A DNA stretch of 64,000 nucleotides from Phenylobacterium sp. RIFCSPHIGHO2_01_FULL_69_31. Lineage in GTDB: Bacteria > Pseudomonadota > Alphaproteobacteria > Caulobacterales > Caulobacteraceae. The notes beneath the pieces were generated by a model. It saw nothing but the letters and a program-made list of their open reading frames with translations, was not told the DNA's origin and did not search any database. Positions 19,252 through 28,042 of the stretch are shown here, piece by piece. The first letter of the stretch is position 1, and each line of letters begins with the position of its first letter. The position numbers were made by a program, and so were the translations under genes. The DNA lies in assembly GCF_001824475.1 (NCBI RefSeq), contig NZ_MHXN01000003.1, positions 316,200-380,199 of the forward strand, given 5' to 3'.

Positions 19252-20712
19252 TCAGGCGGGAAGGCCGGCCAATCGCGCGAGCGCCGCGACATCGAACGCG
19301 CGCTCGAGCTCGGCGGCGATCTCGTCCAGCGCCGTATCCACGGCGACGGCGTGGTCGCCGGTCCGGGCCGCGGCGCCCAGGCCGGCGAGGACCACCGCGC
19401 GAGCGCTTGGGTCGGCGAACAGGCCATGGACGTAGCATCCGGAAATCCGGCCGTCGGGCGAGACCGCGCCGTCGGGTGCGCCGTCGGCCAAGGCCAGCAT
19501 GGGCCTCGCCAGTCCCTCGCCGCGCGTGCGGCCGATGTGCATCTCGTAGCCGCGGAACGCGCCGCCGCCCTGGAGCTGGCCGGAGACGGGGCGCAGTACC
19601 TTGTCGCCAGCCAGCACGGTCTCGATGTCCAGGAGGCCCAGGCCCGCCGCCGATCCCGGCGGCCCCTCGACGCCCTCAGGGTCCGCGATGCGGGCGCCCA
19701 GCATCTGGTAGCCGCCGCAGATCCCCATGACGCGCCCGCCCCGGCGCACATGGCCGGCCAGGTCGACGTCCCAGCCCTGGCCGCGCAGGAAGGCCAGGTC
19801 GGCAAGCGTCGCCTTGGTCCCCGGCAGGATCACGAGGTCGGCGTCGCCCGGCAGAGGCTGTCCGGGCGGGATGAAGCACAGGTCCACGTCGGGCTCTGCG
19901 CGAAGCGGGTCGAAGTCGTCGAAGTTGGCGATCCGGGACAGCATCGGGACGACGATCTTCACCCGCCGTGTGCCCCCGTCCCCCGGACGCTGCAGCACCA
20001 CGGCGTCTTCCGCCGGCAGGCGCGCGGCGGCGGCCAGCCAGGGCGCCATGCCCAGGTCCCGCCAGCCGGTTCTGGCGGCGATCTCGGCGCGACCTTCGTC
20101 GAACAGGGCGGGATCACCCCGGAACTTGTTGATCAGGAAGCCGTGGATGCGGTCGCGGTCGGGGCCATCCAGCACCGCGTGGGCGCCGACCAGGCTCGCG
20201 ATCACGTGCCCGCGGTCGATGTCGCCCACCAGCACCACCGGAACGTCGGCTGCGTGGGCGAAGCCCATGTTGGCGATGTCGCCCGCCCGCAGGTTGGTCT
20301 CGGCCGGGCTGCCAGCGCCCTCGACCAGGACGAGGTCGGCCTCTGTCTGGAGCCGCCGGAAGCTCTCCACGACCGTCGGCAGCAGGCTGGCCTTGCGATC
20401 CTGGTAGGCCCGCGCCTGCCAGGTCCCTTGGACCTTTCCGCGGACCACGAGTTGGGCGCCGACGTCGGACTGCGGCTTCAGCAGCACCGGGTTCATGTGG
20501 ACGCTGGGGGGCACGCGGCACGCCAGCGCCTGAAGCGCCTGGGCCCGGCCGATCTCGCCGCCTTCCGCCGTCACGGCGGCGTTGTTCGACATGTTCTGGG
20601 GCTTGAACGGGCGCACGCGATGGCCGCGGTTGGCGAACAGCCGGCAGAGGCCGGCCACCAGGACCGACTTGCCCACGTCCGAGCCGCAGCCCTGCAGCAT
20701 CAGGGCGGCCAT
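19252..20712 (-). CDS. cobQ: Cobyric acid synthase CobQ
   Basis: Glutamine-dependent amidotransferase of 486 residues that amidates positions b, d, e and g of adenosylcobyrinic a,c-diamide in B12 synthesis. The N-terminal dethiobiotin-synthetase-like ATPase domain has P-loop [32 protein letters not shown] and [11 protein letters not shown]. The class I glutaminase domain has the nucleophile Cys in [12 protein letters not shown] (about residue 331) and the His of YVHGLF. It starts 1 nt after the btuD stop, so it belongs to the btu operon under the cobalamin riboswitch. This suggests salvage or completion of imported corrinoids. No other cobalamin biosynthesis gene is in the window. Confidence 0.95.
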   Translation of the reverse strand: MAALMLQGCGSDVGKSVLVAGLCRLFANRGHRVRPFKPQNMSNNAAVTAEGGEIGRAQALQALACRVPPSVHMNPVLLKPQSDVGAQLVVRGKVQGTWQARAYQDRKASLLPTVVESFRRLQTEADLVLVEGAGSPAETNLRAGDIANMGFAHAADVPVVLVGDIDRGHVIASLVGAHAVLDGPDRDRIHGFLINKFRGDPALFDEGRAEIAARTGWRDLGMAPWLAAAARLPAEDAVVLQRPGDGGTRRVKIVVPMLSRIANFDDFDPLRAEPDVDLCFIPPGQPLPGDADLVILPGTKATLADLAFLRGQGWDVDLAGHVRRGGRVMGICGGYQMLGARIADPEGVEGPPGSAAGLGLLDIETVLAGDKVLRPVSGQLQGGGAFRGYEMHIGRTRGEGLARPMLALADGAPDGAVSPDGRISGCYVHGLFADPSARAVVLAGLGAAARTGDHAVAVDTALDEIAAELERAFDVAALARLAGLPA

Positions 20713-20713
20713 C

Positions 20714-21490
20714 TCAGGCGGGTCCGACGTAGTCGACGATCACCTCGCGCCCGGAGCCCAGGATCGTGGCCTCGACCTCGAACACCTCGCGCAGCAGGCC
20801 GGAGCTCAAGACCTCGGCCGTTGGGCCGAAGGCCGTCATGCGCCCCTGGCGCAACGCCATGATGTGCGTGGCGTGCCGCGCGGCCAGGGTCAGGTCATGG
20901 ATGGTCGCCACCACCAGCCGCCCCTCATCCACCGCAAGGCGCCGCAGGCGGGCCACCGTGTCGAGGCGGTGGCGCGGATCGAGGCCCGAGACCGGCTCGT
21001 CGGCGAGCAGCACGTCTGGGTTTCCGATGAGCGCCCGGGCCAGCATCGCGCGGGCCAGTTCTCCGCCCGACAGGGTCGTGGCGGCCTGCAAGCGGTGCGC
21101 CTGAAGATCGCACGCCTCGATGGCCTGGGTGAGCCTGGGCTCCAGCCCGCCCGGCAGGCCGCCCAGCGCGGGAAGCTGCGGCGTCAGCCCCAGCGCCACC
21201 AGATGTTCCACGGAGATCGGCCACTCGGCCCGCAGGCGCTGGGGCAGATAGGCCCGCCGCTGCGCCAGGTCGCGGCCGGCGAAATCCAGGACCGCGCGGC
21301 CATCGAGCGCGACCTCGCCGACCTCGGGCTTCAACAAGCCCGCCAGGCAATTCAGCAGCGTCGATTTCCCGGCCCCGTTCGCGCCGATCAACGCCACGAA
21401 CATGCCCGAGCGCAGGGTGACCGACACGCCGTCGACGATCGCGCGTCCGCCGCGCCGGACACTGATGTCCCGGGCCGCGAGCTCCGTCAT
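20714..21490 (-). CDS. btuD: Cobalamin ABC transporter ATP-binding protein (BtuD-like)
   Basis: ABC ATPase of 258 residues of the siderophore/B12 family: Walker [13 protein letters not shown], signature [15 protein letters not shown], Walker [20 protein letters not shown] and switch His in [11 protein letters not shown]. The ATG overlaps the permease stop by ATGA, and cobQ follows after 1 nt. The B12 role comes from the riboswitch and the btuB/cobQ neighbours. The domain itself would also fit iron-siderophore import. Confidence 0.88.
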   Translation of the reverse strand: MTELAARDISVRRGGRAIVDGVSVTLRSGMFVALIGANGAGKSTLLNCLAGLLKPEVGEVALDGRAVLDFAGRDLAQRRAYLPQRLRAEWPISVEHLVALGLTPQLPALGGLPGGLEPRLTQAIEACDLQAHRLQAATTLSGGELARAMLARALIGNPDVLLADEPVSGLDPRHRLDTVARLRRLAVDEGRLVVATIHDLTLAARHATHIMALRQGRMTAFGPTAEVLSSGLLREVFEVEATILGSGREVIVDYVGPA

Positions 21491-22476
21491 GGCGCCATCC
21501 TGCGCAGCCGGACCACCAGCCAGAAGAAGAACGGCGTCCCCAGCAGACTGGTGATCACGCCAAGGCGCAGCTCCGAACTGGTGTGCAGCACCCGCGTCCC
21601 AATATCGGCCAGCAGCAGGAGCGCCGCGCCGAACAGCGCCGAGGGCAGCATCGTGAGACGCGGCAGGTAGCCTACGAACGGACGCACCAGGTGCGGCGCG
21701 ATCAGGCCGATGAAGCCGATGGAGCCCGTGACCGAGGTCGCCGCGCCCGCCGCGAGGCCGACGCCGAGCAGGGCGAGCACGCGTGTCCGGTCGAGGTCGA
21801 CGCCGAGGCTGGCCGCCTGCTCCTCGCCTAGCGCCAGGGCGTCGATGGACCGGCCCAGCGTCGACAGGACCAGGATGCCCGCCAGGATGAACGGGCCCGC
21901 CAGCAGGATGTGCTCCCAGCTCTTCTGCGACAGCGAGCCCAGCATCCAGATGCTCATCTCGAAGGCTGCGTAGGGATTGGGGGCGAAGTTGAGCGCCATG
22001 GCCAGAAAGGCGGCCATGAGACCCGAGACAGCGGCTCCGGCCAGGATCAGGCTGAGCGTCCCGCCACGCCCCAGCGCGAAGGTCAGCGCCCCGGCCCCCA
22101 GCGCCCCCGCCAGCCCCAGGAGCGGGGTCGCCAGGCTGAAGACGGCGGCCAGACCGAAATAGATCGAGATGACCGCCCCCACGGCCGCGCCGCTGGAGAC
22201 GCCCAGCAGGCCCGGCTCGGCCAGCGGATTGCGCAGCAGCCCTTGCAGCACCGCCCCCGAGAGGCCGAGCGCTCCTCCGACCAGCACCGCCAGGATCGTG
22301 CGCGGCAAGCGAAGCTCGGTGATCACCAGGTGCGCGAGGTTGGTGTCGCTGGAGAAGAACCCCTCCACGAGCGCCTGGGGACTGATGTTGACGCGGCCGA
22401 GAAACAGCGACGCGAGCGAAGCAGCCGCGAGAAGCCCCAGCGCGATCGCGTTCATCGGGAGACGCCGGTCCGTCAT
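21487..22476 (-). CDS. btuC: Cobalamin ABC transporter permease (FecCD/BtuC family)
   Basis: Inner-membrane permease of 329 residues with about ten helices. Family signatures are visible: ELRLPRTILAVLVGGALGLSGAVLQGLLRNPLAEPGLLGVSSGA in the first third, RPFVGYLPRL, and a late SELRLGVITSLLGTPFFFWLVVR. It overlaps btuF and btuD by ATGA on both sides. It forms the transmembrane dimer of a BtuC2D2 importer. Confidence 0.9.
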   Translation of the reverse strand: MTDRRLPMNAIALGLLAAASLASLFLGRVNISPQALVEGFFSSDTNLAHLVITELRLPRTILAVLVGGALGLSGAVLQGLLRNPLAEPGLLGVSSGAAVGAVISIYFGLAAVFSLATPLLGLAGALGAGALTFALGRGGTLSLILAGAAVSGLMAAFLAMALNFAPNPYAAFEMSIWMLGSLSQKSWEHILLAGPFILAGILVLSTLGRSIDALALGEEQAASLGVDLDRTRVLALLGVGLAAGAATSVTGSIGFIGLIAPHLVRPFVGYLPRLTMLPSALFGAALLLLADIGTRVLHTSSELRLGVITSLLGTPFFFWLVVRLRRMAP

Positions 22477-23315
22477 CGCGGACTTCCCGCGCGCGGCGGC
22501 AGGGCGTCGAGACGACGGCGCAACTCCACGGCCGCCGTCGCGGACTGCGGAAGGCCGCAGTTGAAGGCCGTTTCCGGATAGGGGATGCGCCGGCCGGCGA
22601 ATGCCCGGCGAACCACACGATGCCGCGCCTCGTCGTTCTGGAGCAGCGGACGGCCATCGCCCCCGAACAGCAGGGCCTCCGGGTTCGCCGCCAACAGGCG
22701 CTCGACATCGAAGCTGGTGTAGGCGCTACCGGGCCGGGCGGCGATGTTGACCGCGCCCGCCGCCGCGAAGATGCGGTTGGCGAAGGTGTCCATGCCTGGA
22801 ACCGTGGCGCCGCCGTCCCAGGCCACGACCCTTACCGGGCGCGGCGGCGGTCGCGCCGCTAGGGCCGCGAGCTGCGCGTCCATCCCGCCTATGAGGGCTT
22901 CGGCCCGCGCGGGCTCGCCGACGGCCGCGCCCACCTGGCGCAGCGACCGGCGGACGTCGGCGAAGTCGCGAACGCTCTTCACCTCCACGATCGGCGCGCC
23001 CACCTCGCGGGCGAGGCGTCGCGTGACGGCCAATGAGAAGTCGCCCGTCAGGATCAGGTCAGGACGGAATCTGATGATGTCCTCGGGCGTCCCGTAGTTG
23101 ACCGCGATCCCGTCGGCCGCGCCGGGAAACAGCGAGCGGGCGCCGTCCCGGGCCAGGTAGGTGACGCCGGCGATCCGCGCCTTCGGAACCAGCTGCAGCA
23201 CCAGCAGGTCGGTGCACTGGTTCATCGAGAGGATGCGCTGCGGTTTCGCCGCGACCGTCCCCGAGGAGAGGGCCGCGGCGATGGCGATCGCAGCGATGCG
23301 CAGGGCGCGTCTCAT
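22473..23315 (-). CDS. btuF: Periplasmic cobalamin-binding protein (BtuF-like)
   Basis: Periplasmic binding protein of 280 residues with a signal peptide (MRRALRIAAIAIAAALSSGTVAA) and a TroA/helical-backbone fold: RILSMNQCTDLLVLQL at the first strand, PDLILTGDFS and SFDVERLLAANPEALLFGG. It delivers corrinoid from the outer-membrane receptor to BtuCD. It lies 16 nt after btuB and overlaps btuC. Confidence 0.88.
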   Translation of the reverse strand: MRRALRIAAIAIAAALSSGTVAAKPQRILSMNQCTDLLVLQLVPKARIAGVTYLARDGARSLFPGAADGIAVNYGTPEDIIRFRPDLILTGDFSLAVTRRLAREVGAPIVEVKSVRDFADVRRSLRQVGAAVGEPARAEALIGGMDAQLAALAARPPPRPVRVVAWDGGATVPGMDTFANRIFAAAGAVNIAARPGSAYTSFDVERLLAANPEALLFGGDGRPLLQNDEARHRVVRRAFAGRRIPYPETAFNCGLPQSATAAVELRRRLDALPPRAGSPR

Positions 23316-23331
23316 CGATGCCGGCTCGTCC

Positions 23332-25341
23332 TCAGAACTTGATCCGCGCGCCGAGTGTGGCGGTGCGGCCCTGCGACGGGAAGCCGAAGACCTCGTAATA
23401 GTCCTCGTCGGCCAGGTTCTCGACCCGCCCGAACACCTCGACGCTCTCCGACAGGTCGTAAGCGGCCGCCAGGTTGACGAGGGTGAAGGACGGCAGCACC
23501 ACCCTGCCGGCGTTTGCGCCCGTGGCCGGCCTGACGTCGGGCAGTGAGGCGGGGAACGGCGCCGCGATCCCCGAGAAGTTCGAGTCCAGCTGCTTGCCGT
23601 TGTAGCGCACGGTGAGGTTCACGGTCGCGCGGCCGTCCAGAGGCTTCCAGGTCAAGTTGGCGCTGGCGATGTCCGGGGCCCGCCGGATCTCCTCCAGACC
23701 GTTCTCCTCGGCGTCGAGGTGGGTGTAGCTGGCCGTCAGCGATAGCTCACGCGTCATCTCGAGCGTTCCGAACAGCTCCACGCCCGTCTGCTTGGACTTG
23801 GAGGTGCGGTTGCACGTGGTGCTGGTCCCCGCCGGCGGGGCGGGGCACGCGGCCGGAAGGCCCGGGCCGCCGAAGTACGAGAAGATCTCGTTCTTCAGGC
23901 GGGCGTCGAAATAGGTCGCGCCCAAAGTCGCTCGCCCGTCCCAGAGGGACAGGTCGGCGCCGACCTCCCAGCCTCGCGATGTCTCCGGCTTCAGGTTCGG
24001 ATTGCCCACGAAGGGGAACGGGCCGGTGGCGTTGAACCCGAACAGCTCGGTCTGGCTGGGGTTCTTGATCCCCGTACCGCCCGCCGCGCGCACCCGAAGC
24101 GTCTCGTTGAAGCGGTAGAAGCCCTGTGCCTTCCAGGTCGTCGCGTCCTCGAAGAGGTCGTTGTCGTCGTGGCGCACCGCCCCGCCCACGCCGGCCTTGT
24201 CGCCGATCTCCAGGTCGTACTGGGCGACCAGGCCCTTGTTCTCGATCGACCGCCGCGTGGTGTCGGCGCCGGCGCTGGGCGGCGAGGTGTTCTGGTAGGT
24301 CTCCTTCTCCCAGTCGAAGGCGCCGGTGATCCGATGCGTCAGCGCCCCCGTCTGCAGGCGGTAGGCGGTGACGTACGACGCCTTCGTGCGCACGCCATCG
24401 TCGCCGCTGGCCCGGGCGTTGCCAGCATAGCCCTTCCGCTTCGCGTCCACCCCTTGCACCGAAAGGCTGTGGGTCCACGCGCCATCCAGCAGCGCCAGGT
24501 CCCCGCCCACGAGGTAGTAGAGGCTGACGGCGTCGAAGTAGCTTCCGGGACTGTCGACCTGGCCGCGCCCGAAGGCGGAGCTGTTGGTTTCCGCGTGGGT
24601 GTCGGTGTAGCGCAGCACGCCGCGCAGCCTGAGCGCCTCGGTGACCTGATAGCCGGCCTTCGCCGAGAACGACTGCAGCTCCGATCCCAGCTTCCGCGTT
24701 CCGCCCGGCAGGGTCTGGCCGACATAGCCGTCGGTGCGTTGGACCCCGGCGTTCAGGACCACGTCCAGCGGACCTACCACGGCCGCGTAGCGGGCCGAGC
24801 CGCCCAGGGTGTCCTGCGAGCCGAACTCCACCCGCATCCGCCCGCCGGGCGCCTCGGCCGCAGTCGGGGTGATGTAGTTGATAACGCCGGCGACGGCGTC
24901 CGAGCCATAGAGCGCGCTCTGGGCGCCGCGCAGGATCTCGATGCGGGCCACGTCGTCGCCCAGCAGGGTGGCGAAGTCGAACTCGCCCAGGAACGGATCG
25001 GAGGCCTCCACGCCGTCGATAAGCGTGAGGACGTGATTGCCCTCGGTCCCGCGCACCCGCACCTGGGTCTGGCCGCCGATCGCGCCGGTGCGGCTCACCG
25101 CAAAACCGGGCACGTCCCGCAGCACGTCGGAGACGATGCGGACCTGGCGATCCTGCATCTGGATCGGCGTGATGACTGTGACGGACGCGCCCATCCTGTC
25201 GGCTTCGACGCCGTCGGCCCCGCGCGTAGCGGTGACGATGACCCCTTCGACATCGGCTCCGGCCTCGTCAGCCCAGGCCGCCGCCGGCTGGCCCAGCAAC
25301 AGCGCCGCAAGCCCGGCGCTCGTGAAATATCTCCTGGCCAT
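23332..25341 (-). CDS. btuB: TonB-dependent cobalamin receptor BtuB
   Basis: Outer-membrane receptor of 669 residues. A signal peptide (cleavage near AAAWADEA) is followed by a TonB-box-like VEGVIVTATR and a plug domain (about 35-160) with VLTLIDGVEASDPF and RIEILRGAQSALYGSDAVAGVINY. The barrel ends RTATLGARIKF with a terminal Phe. The ATG has GAGGGGG 8 nt upstream. The cobalamin riboswitch in its leader and the following btuFCD-cobQ genes identify the substrate class as corrinoids. Confidence 0.92.
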   Translation of the reverse strand: MARRYFTSAGLAALLLGQPAAAWADEAGADVEGVIVTATRGADGVEADRMGASVTVITPIQMQDRQVRIVSDVLRDVPGFAVSRTGAIGGQTQVRVRGTEGNHVLTLIDGVEASDPFLGEFDFATLLGDDVARIEILRGAQSALYGSDAVAGVINYITPTAAEAPGGRMRVEFGSQDTLGGSARYAAVVGPLDVVLNAGVQRTDGYVGQTLPGGTRKLGSELQSFSAKAGYQVTEALRLRGVLRYTDTHAETNSSAFGRGQVDSPGSYFDAVSLYYLVGGDLALLDGAWTHSLSVQGVDAKRKGYAGNARASGDDGVRTKASYVTAYRLQTGALTHRITGAFDWEKETYQNTSPPSAGADTTRRSIENKGLVAQYDLEIGDKAGVGGAVRHDDNDLFEDATTWKAQGFYRFNETLRVRAAGGTGIKNPSQTELFGFNATGPFPFVGNPNLKPETSRGWEVGADLSLWDGRATLGATYFDARLKNEIFSYFGGPGLPAACPAPPAGTSTTCNRTSKSKQTGVELFGTLEMTRELSLTASYTHLDAEENGLEEIRRAPDIASANLTWKPLDGRATVNLTVRYNGKQLDSNFSGIAAPFPASLPDVRPATGANAGRVVLPSFTLVNLAAAYDLSESVEVFGRVENLADEDYYEVFGFPSQGRTATLGARIKF

Positions 25342-25544
25342 GAAGCGGCCCCCTCTGTCCGGCGTCCAACGACATGCGGAGGACCTCCCGCCTCGCCACC
25401 GCGCCGCGGGTCGACAGGCCGGCGGGCATGGACGCCTGGCAGGCGCCGCCGGTCGGTCGAAACGGCCTCCGCCGCTTCTTCGTCGTCGCTCAGACGGAGT
25501 TCCGCGCCTTGGAGGTCCACTGCCCCAGAGCTCGAGCGACGCGC

Positions 25545-25730
25545 ACCGGCCGGTTTCCTGGCTCGCGGGTCACAGCGTCAGACGGACACCTTCCCAGGCC
25601 CGAAGGCCCAGTGGCTGGCGGCAAAACCGCCAAGTCGTCTGCGCTCACCGCTCACAGTTGCAGGGACAGCTGCAGATCGGGGCTAAGCCCCTACTGCATT
25701 CCCGATTAAGCCCGAAGGCTCCGGCGCGCT
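25545..25730 (-). ncRNA. Cobalamin riboswitch in the btuB leader
   Basis: On the minus strand the conserved core of the AdoCbl/cobalamin aptamer is present in order: CTGCAACTGTGAGCGG (25648-25663), the B12-box heptamer GCCACTG (25609-25615), GGGAAGG just downstream, and the late GAGCCAGGAAACCGGCC arm near 25548-25565. The flanking arm AGCCTTCGGGCTT / GGGGCTTAGCCCC fits P2/P3-type hairpins. About 200 nt of leader separate it from btuB and would hold the expression platform. It probably represses the btuB-cobQ operon when cobalamin is plentiful. Confidence 0.9.
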
Positions 25731-25843
25731 AAGTGGACGACCCACCAAGGCGGGGGGTCGTCACAGGGCCTCATTGTGGCGTTTTCGACGCCGTGTCCAC
25801 TCGTTTGGCGGCGCGCGCCGGTCGAAGGTGACGCTGCGGCAAC

Positions 25844-26023
25844 TCACAGCTCGACCATGTCGAAGTCGGCCTTGGCCGTGCCGCACATGGGGCATTCCCA
25901 GTTATCCGGGATATCCGCCCAGCGCGTTCCGGGGGCAAGGCCCTCGGCCGGGTCGCCCGCCTCCTCGTCATAGAGGTAACCGCAGGTGCGGCATTGCCAG
26001 GTCTTGTAGGGGGCGTCGGTCAT
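25844..26023 (-). CDS. Rubredoxin
   Basis: A 59-residue cytoplasmic one-iron electron carrier. The four Fe ligands are C11/C14 (WQCRTCGYLYDE) and C44/C47 (WECPMCGTAKADF), with the usual DNWECPMCG context. The ATG overlaps the tetR stop (ATGA), so regulator and rubredoxin are translated together. The divergent P450 has no ferredoxin next to it, so this rubredoxin is a candidate electron donor, as rubredoxins are for alkane hydroxylases. That pairing is inference. Confidence 0.95.
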   Translation of the reverse strand: MTDAPYKTWQCRTCGYLYDEEAGDPAEGLAPGTRWADIPDNWECPMCGTAKADFDMVEL

Positions 26024-26658
26024 GGCCGTCCTTCCGTCCCGAAGCTGAGGCGCAGCGTCGCCAAGCTGGTCTCTCGGATGGGATCGAGATTGAGTTGCGG
26101 GTCCACAAGCAGCTGCATCGACAGGCCGAACAGCAGGCTGCCGATCATGAGGGCCGCGGCGTCCGCATCGATCTCGCGTCGGATCGCGCCCTCGGCCTGC
26201 CCCTTCCGGACCAGCGCCTCCAGACGCTGCTCGATGCGGCTGTGCTCGTCGGCGAACGCCACGCGAAGTTCGGTAACGTCCGCGACCGCCGCGGACAGCA
26301 GCATGAAGTAGGCCCGCCCACCCCGTTCGCCCGACAGGCCACGCAGGTAGACGTCGACGAACGTCAGCACCGCCTCAAGCCCCGGGAGGCCGTCGATGTC
26401 GTGCGCGAGCAAGGCGGCCTCCTGCTGTTCGTGGAGGTGGCGGATGACCGCCTCGATCAGGCCCTGCTTGGAGCCGAACCGCTGGGTGGCGAGGCCCCGG
26501 CTGTACCCGGCCTCGCGCCCGATGGCGTCGAAGGTGGCGGCGCTCACGCCCTCCCGCGCCACGACGGCGATCGCCGCTTCCACGAGGCTGCGGCCCGATT
26601 CGTCGCGCCGTTCGGCCTGGGTCCGGCGGGCCGGCCGCGCGGGCGAGAGCTGGTCCAT
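26020..26658 (-). CDS. TetR-family regulator paired with rubredoxin (AlkX-like arrangement)
   Basis: 212 residues. The N-terminal HTH (about 20-65) reads LVEAAIAVVAREGVSAATF..IGREAGYSRGLATQRFGSKQGL. The C-terminal ligand domain has TetR_C-type helices (YFMLLSAAVADV, LMIGSLLFGLSMQLL). A tetR-rubredoxin pair recalls the alkX-rubredoxin arrangement of alkane degraders. It is divergent from the P450 gene, with a 98-bp gap that includes AGTTA(16 nt)TAACT (26672-26697), a possible operator. Confidence 0.88.
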   Translation of the reverse strand: MDQLSPARPARRTQAERRDESGRSLVEAAIAVVAREGVSAATFDAIGREAGYSRGLATQRFGSKQGLIEAVIRHLHEQQEAALLAHDIDGLPGLEAVLTFVDVYLRGLSGERGGRAYFMLLSAAVADVTELRVAFADEHSRIEQRLEALVRKGQAEGAIRREIDADAAALMIGSLLFGLSMQLLVDPQLNLDPIRETSLATLRLSFGTEGRP

Positions 26659-26756
26659 GCCACCTGCAGTCAGTTATTTGTTGGACGTATATTAACTAGG
26701 TGATATCCGTTTCCGCAAGCGCCTCGCAGCGGCGCGCATGTCGAGGAAGCGAAGCG

Positions 26757-28031
26757 ATGATGATCCCCCAGGACCTGGCCGAAACGATCGTCGACCCGCG
26801 GGCCTATCAGGATCGCCGTCGCAGCGACGAGGCGTTCCGCCGCCTGCGCGCCGAGGCGCCGCTGGCGGTCGCCCAGCCGCAGGGGTTCGATCCGTTCTGG
26901 GCGGTCACGCGCTTCGACGACATCCAGGCCGTCGAGAAGCAGAACGAGCTGTTCCACAATGGCGACCGCTCGACCGTCGTCACCACCATCGAAGCGGACA
27001 AAAAGGTGCGCGCCATGATGGGGGGCTCGCCGCACCTGGTGCGCTCGCTGGTCCAGATGGACAACCCCGACCACTTCGCCTACCGGCGCCTGACCCAGGC
27101 CTGGTTCCTGCCGCAGAACCTGCGGGGTCTCGAAGCCCGCATCCGCGAGATCGCGAAGGGCTTCGTCGATCGGATGGCCGCCCAGGGCGGGCGCTGTGAC
27201 TTCGCCCGCGACGTGGCCTTCCTCTATCCGCTGCACGTGATCATGGAGGTCCTGGGCGTTCCGGAGGTCGACGAGCCCCGGATGCTGAAGCTGACCCAGG
27301 AGCTGTTCGGCAGCGCCGACCCGGACGTGAACCGGTCGGGCCAGTCGCTGACCGACACCGACCAGGCGCTGGCCTCGCTGCAGGCCACGGTCATGGACTT
27401 CATGACCTACTTCAACGCCGTCACCGAGGATCGCCGGCGTAACCCGCGCAACGACCTGGCCAGCGTCATCGCCAACGGCGCCATCGAGGGCCAGCCGCTC
27501 GGCCACCTGGAGGCGATGAGCTACTACATCATCGCCGCCACCGCCGGCCACGACACCACCTCAAACACCACTGCGGGCGCCCTCTGGGCCCTCTGCCAGC
27601 ACCCCGAGCAGTTCCGCAAGCTGAAGGCGGACCTGTCGCTGATCCCGGGCCATGTGGAGGAGTCGATCCGCTGGGAGACGCCGGTGAAGCACTTCATGCG
27701 GACCGCCACCGACGACACCGAACTCGCCGGCCAGAAGATCGCCAAGGGCGACTGGCTGATGCTCTGCTACCCGTCCGGCAACCGCGACGAGGCGCACTTC
27801 ACCGACCCCTTCCGGTACGACATCGAGCGGAGCCCGAACAAGCACGTCGCGTTCGGCTACGGCGCCCACGTCTGCCTGGGCCAGCACCTGGCGCGGATGG
27901 AGATGCGGATCCTCTGGGAGGAGCTGTTGCCGCGGCTTGAAAGCGTGGAGCTCGACGGTGAGCCGACGCGGACGGCGGCCAGCTTCGTCTGCGGCCCCAA
28001 GTCGGTGCCCATCCGCTTCAAAATGCACTGA
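26757..28031 (+). CDS. Cytochrome P450 monooxygenase
   Basis: Soluble bacterial class I P450 of 424 residues. The I-helix oxygen-binding motif is ATAGHDTTSNTT, the K-helix ExxR lies in EESIRWETPVKHFMR, and the heme loop FGYGAHVCLGQHLAR carries the Cys ligand (about residue 372). The VKHFMRTATDDTELAGQ stretch resembles P450s of the CYP125/142 and related steroid or terpene oxidising groups, but the substrate cannot be assigned. The start at 26757 has AGGAAG about 8 nt upstream. A GTG at 26700 and ATG 26760 are in frame. No ferredoxin or reductase gene is adjacent, only the divergent rubredoxin. Confidence 0.93.
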   Translation: MMIPQDLAETIVDPRAYQDRRRSDEAFRRLRAEAPLAVAQPQGFDPFWAVTRFDDIQAVEKQNELFHNGDRSTVVTTIEADKKVRAMMGGSPHLVRSLVQMDNPDHFAYRRLTQAWFLPQNLRGLEARIREIAKGFVDRMAAQGGRCDFARDVAFLYPLHVIMEVLGVPEVDEPRMLKLTQELFGSADPDVNRSGQSLTDTDQALASLQATVMDFMTYFNAVTEDRRRNPRNDLASVIANGAIEGQPLGHLEAMSYYIIAATAGHDTTSNTTAGALWALCQHPEQFRKLKADLSLIPGHVEESIRWETPVKHFMRTATDDTELAGQKIAKGDWLMLCYPSGNRDEAHFTDPFRYDIERSPNKHVAFGYGAHVCLGQHLARMEMRILWEELLPRLESVELDGEPTRTAASFVCGPKSVPIRFKMH

Positions 28032-28042
28032 CCCGCGGGGCG

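Noticed and set aside
26672..26697. AGTTA...TAACT inverted repeat as a firm TetR operator
   Set aside because: Arms of only 5 bp with a 16-bp spacer; mentioned with the tetR gene but too weak to list as a site.
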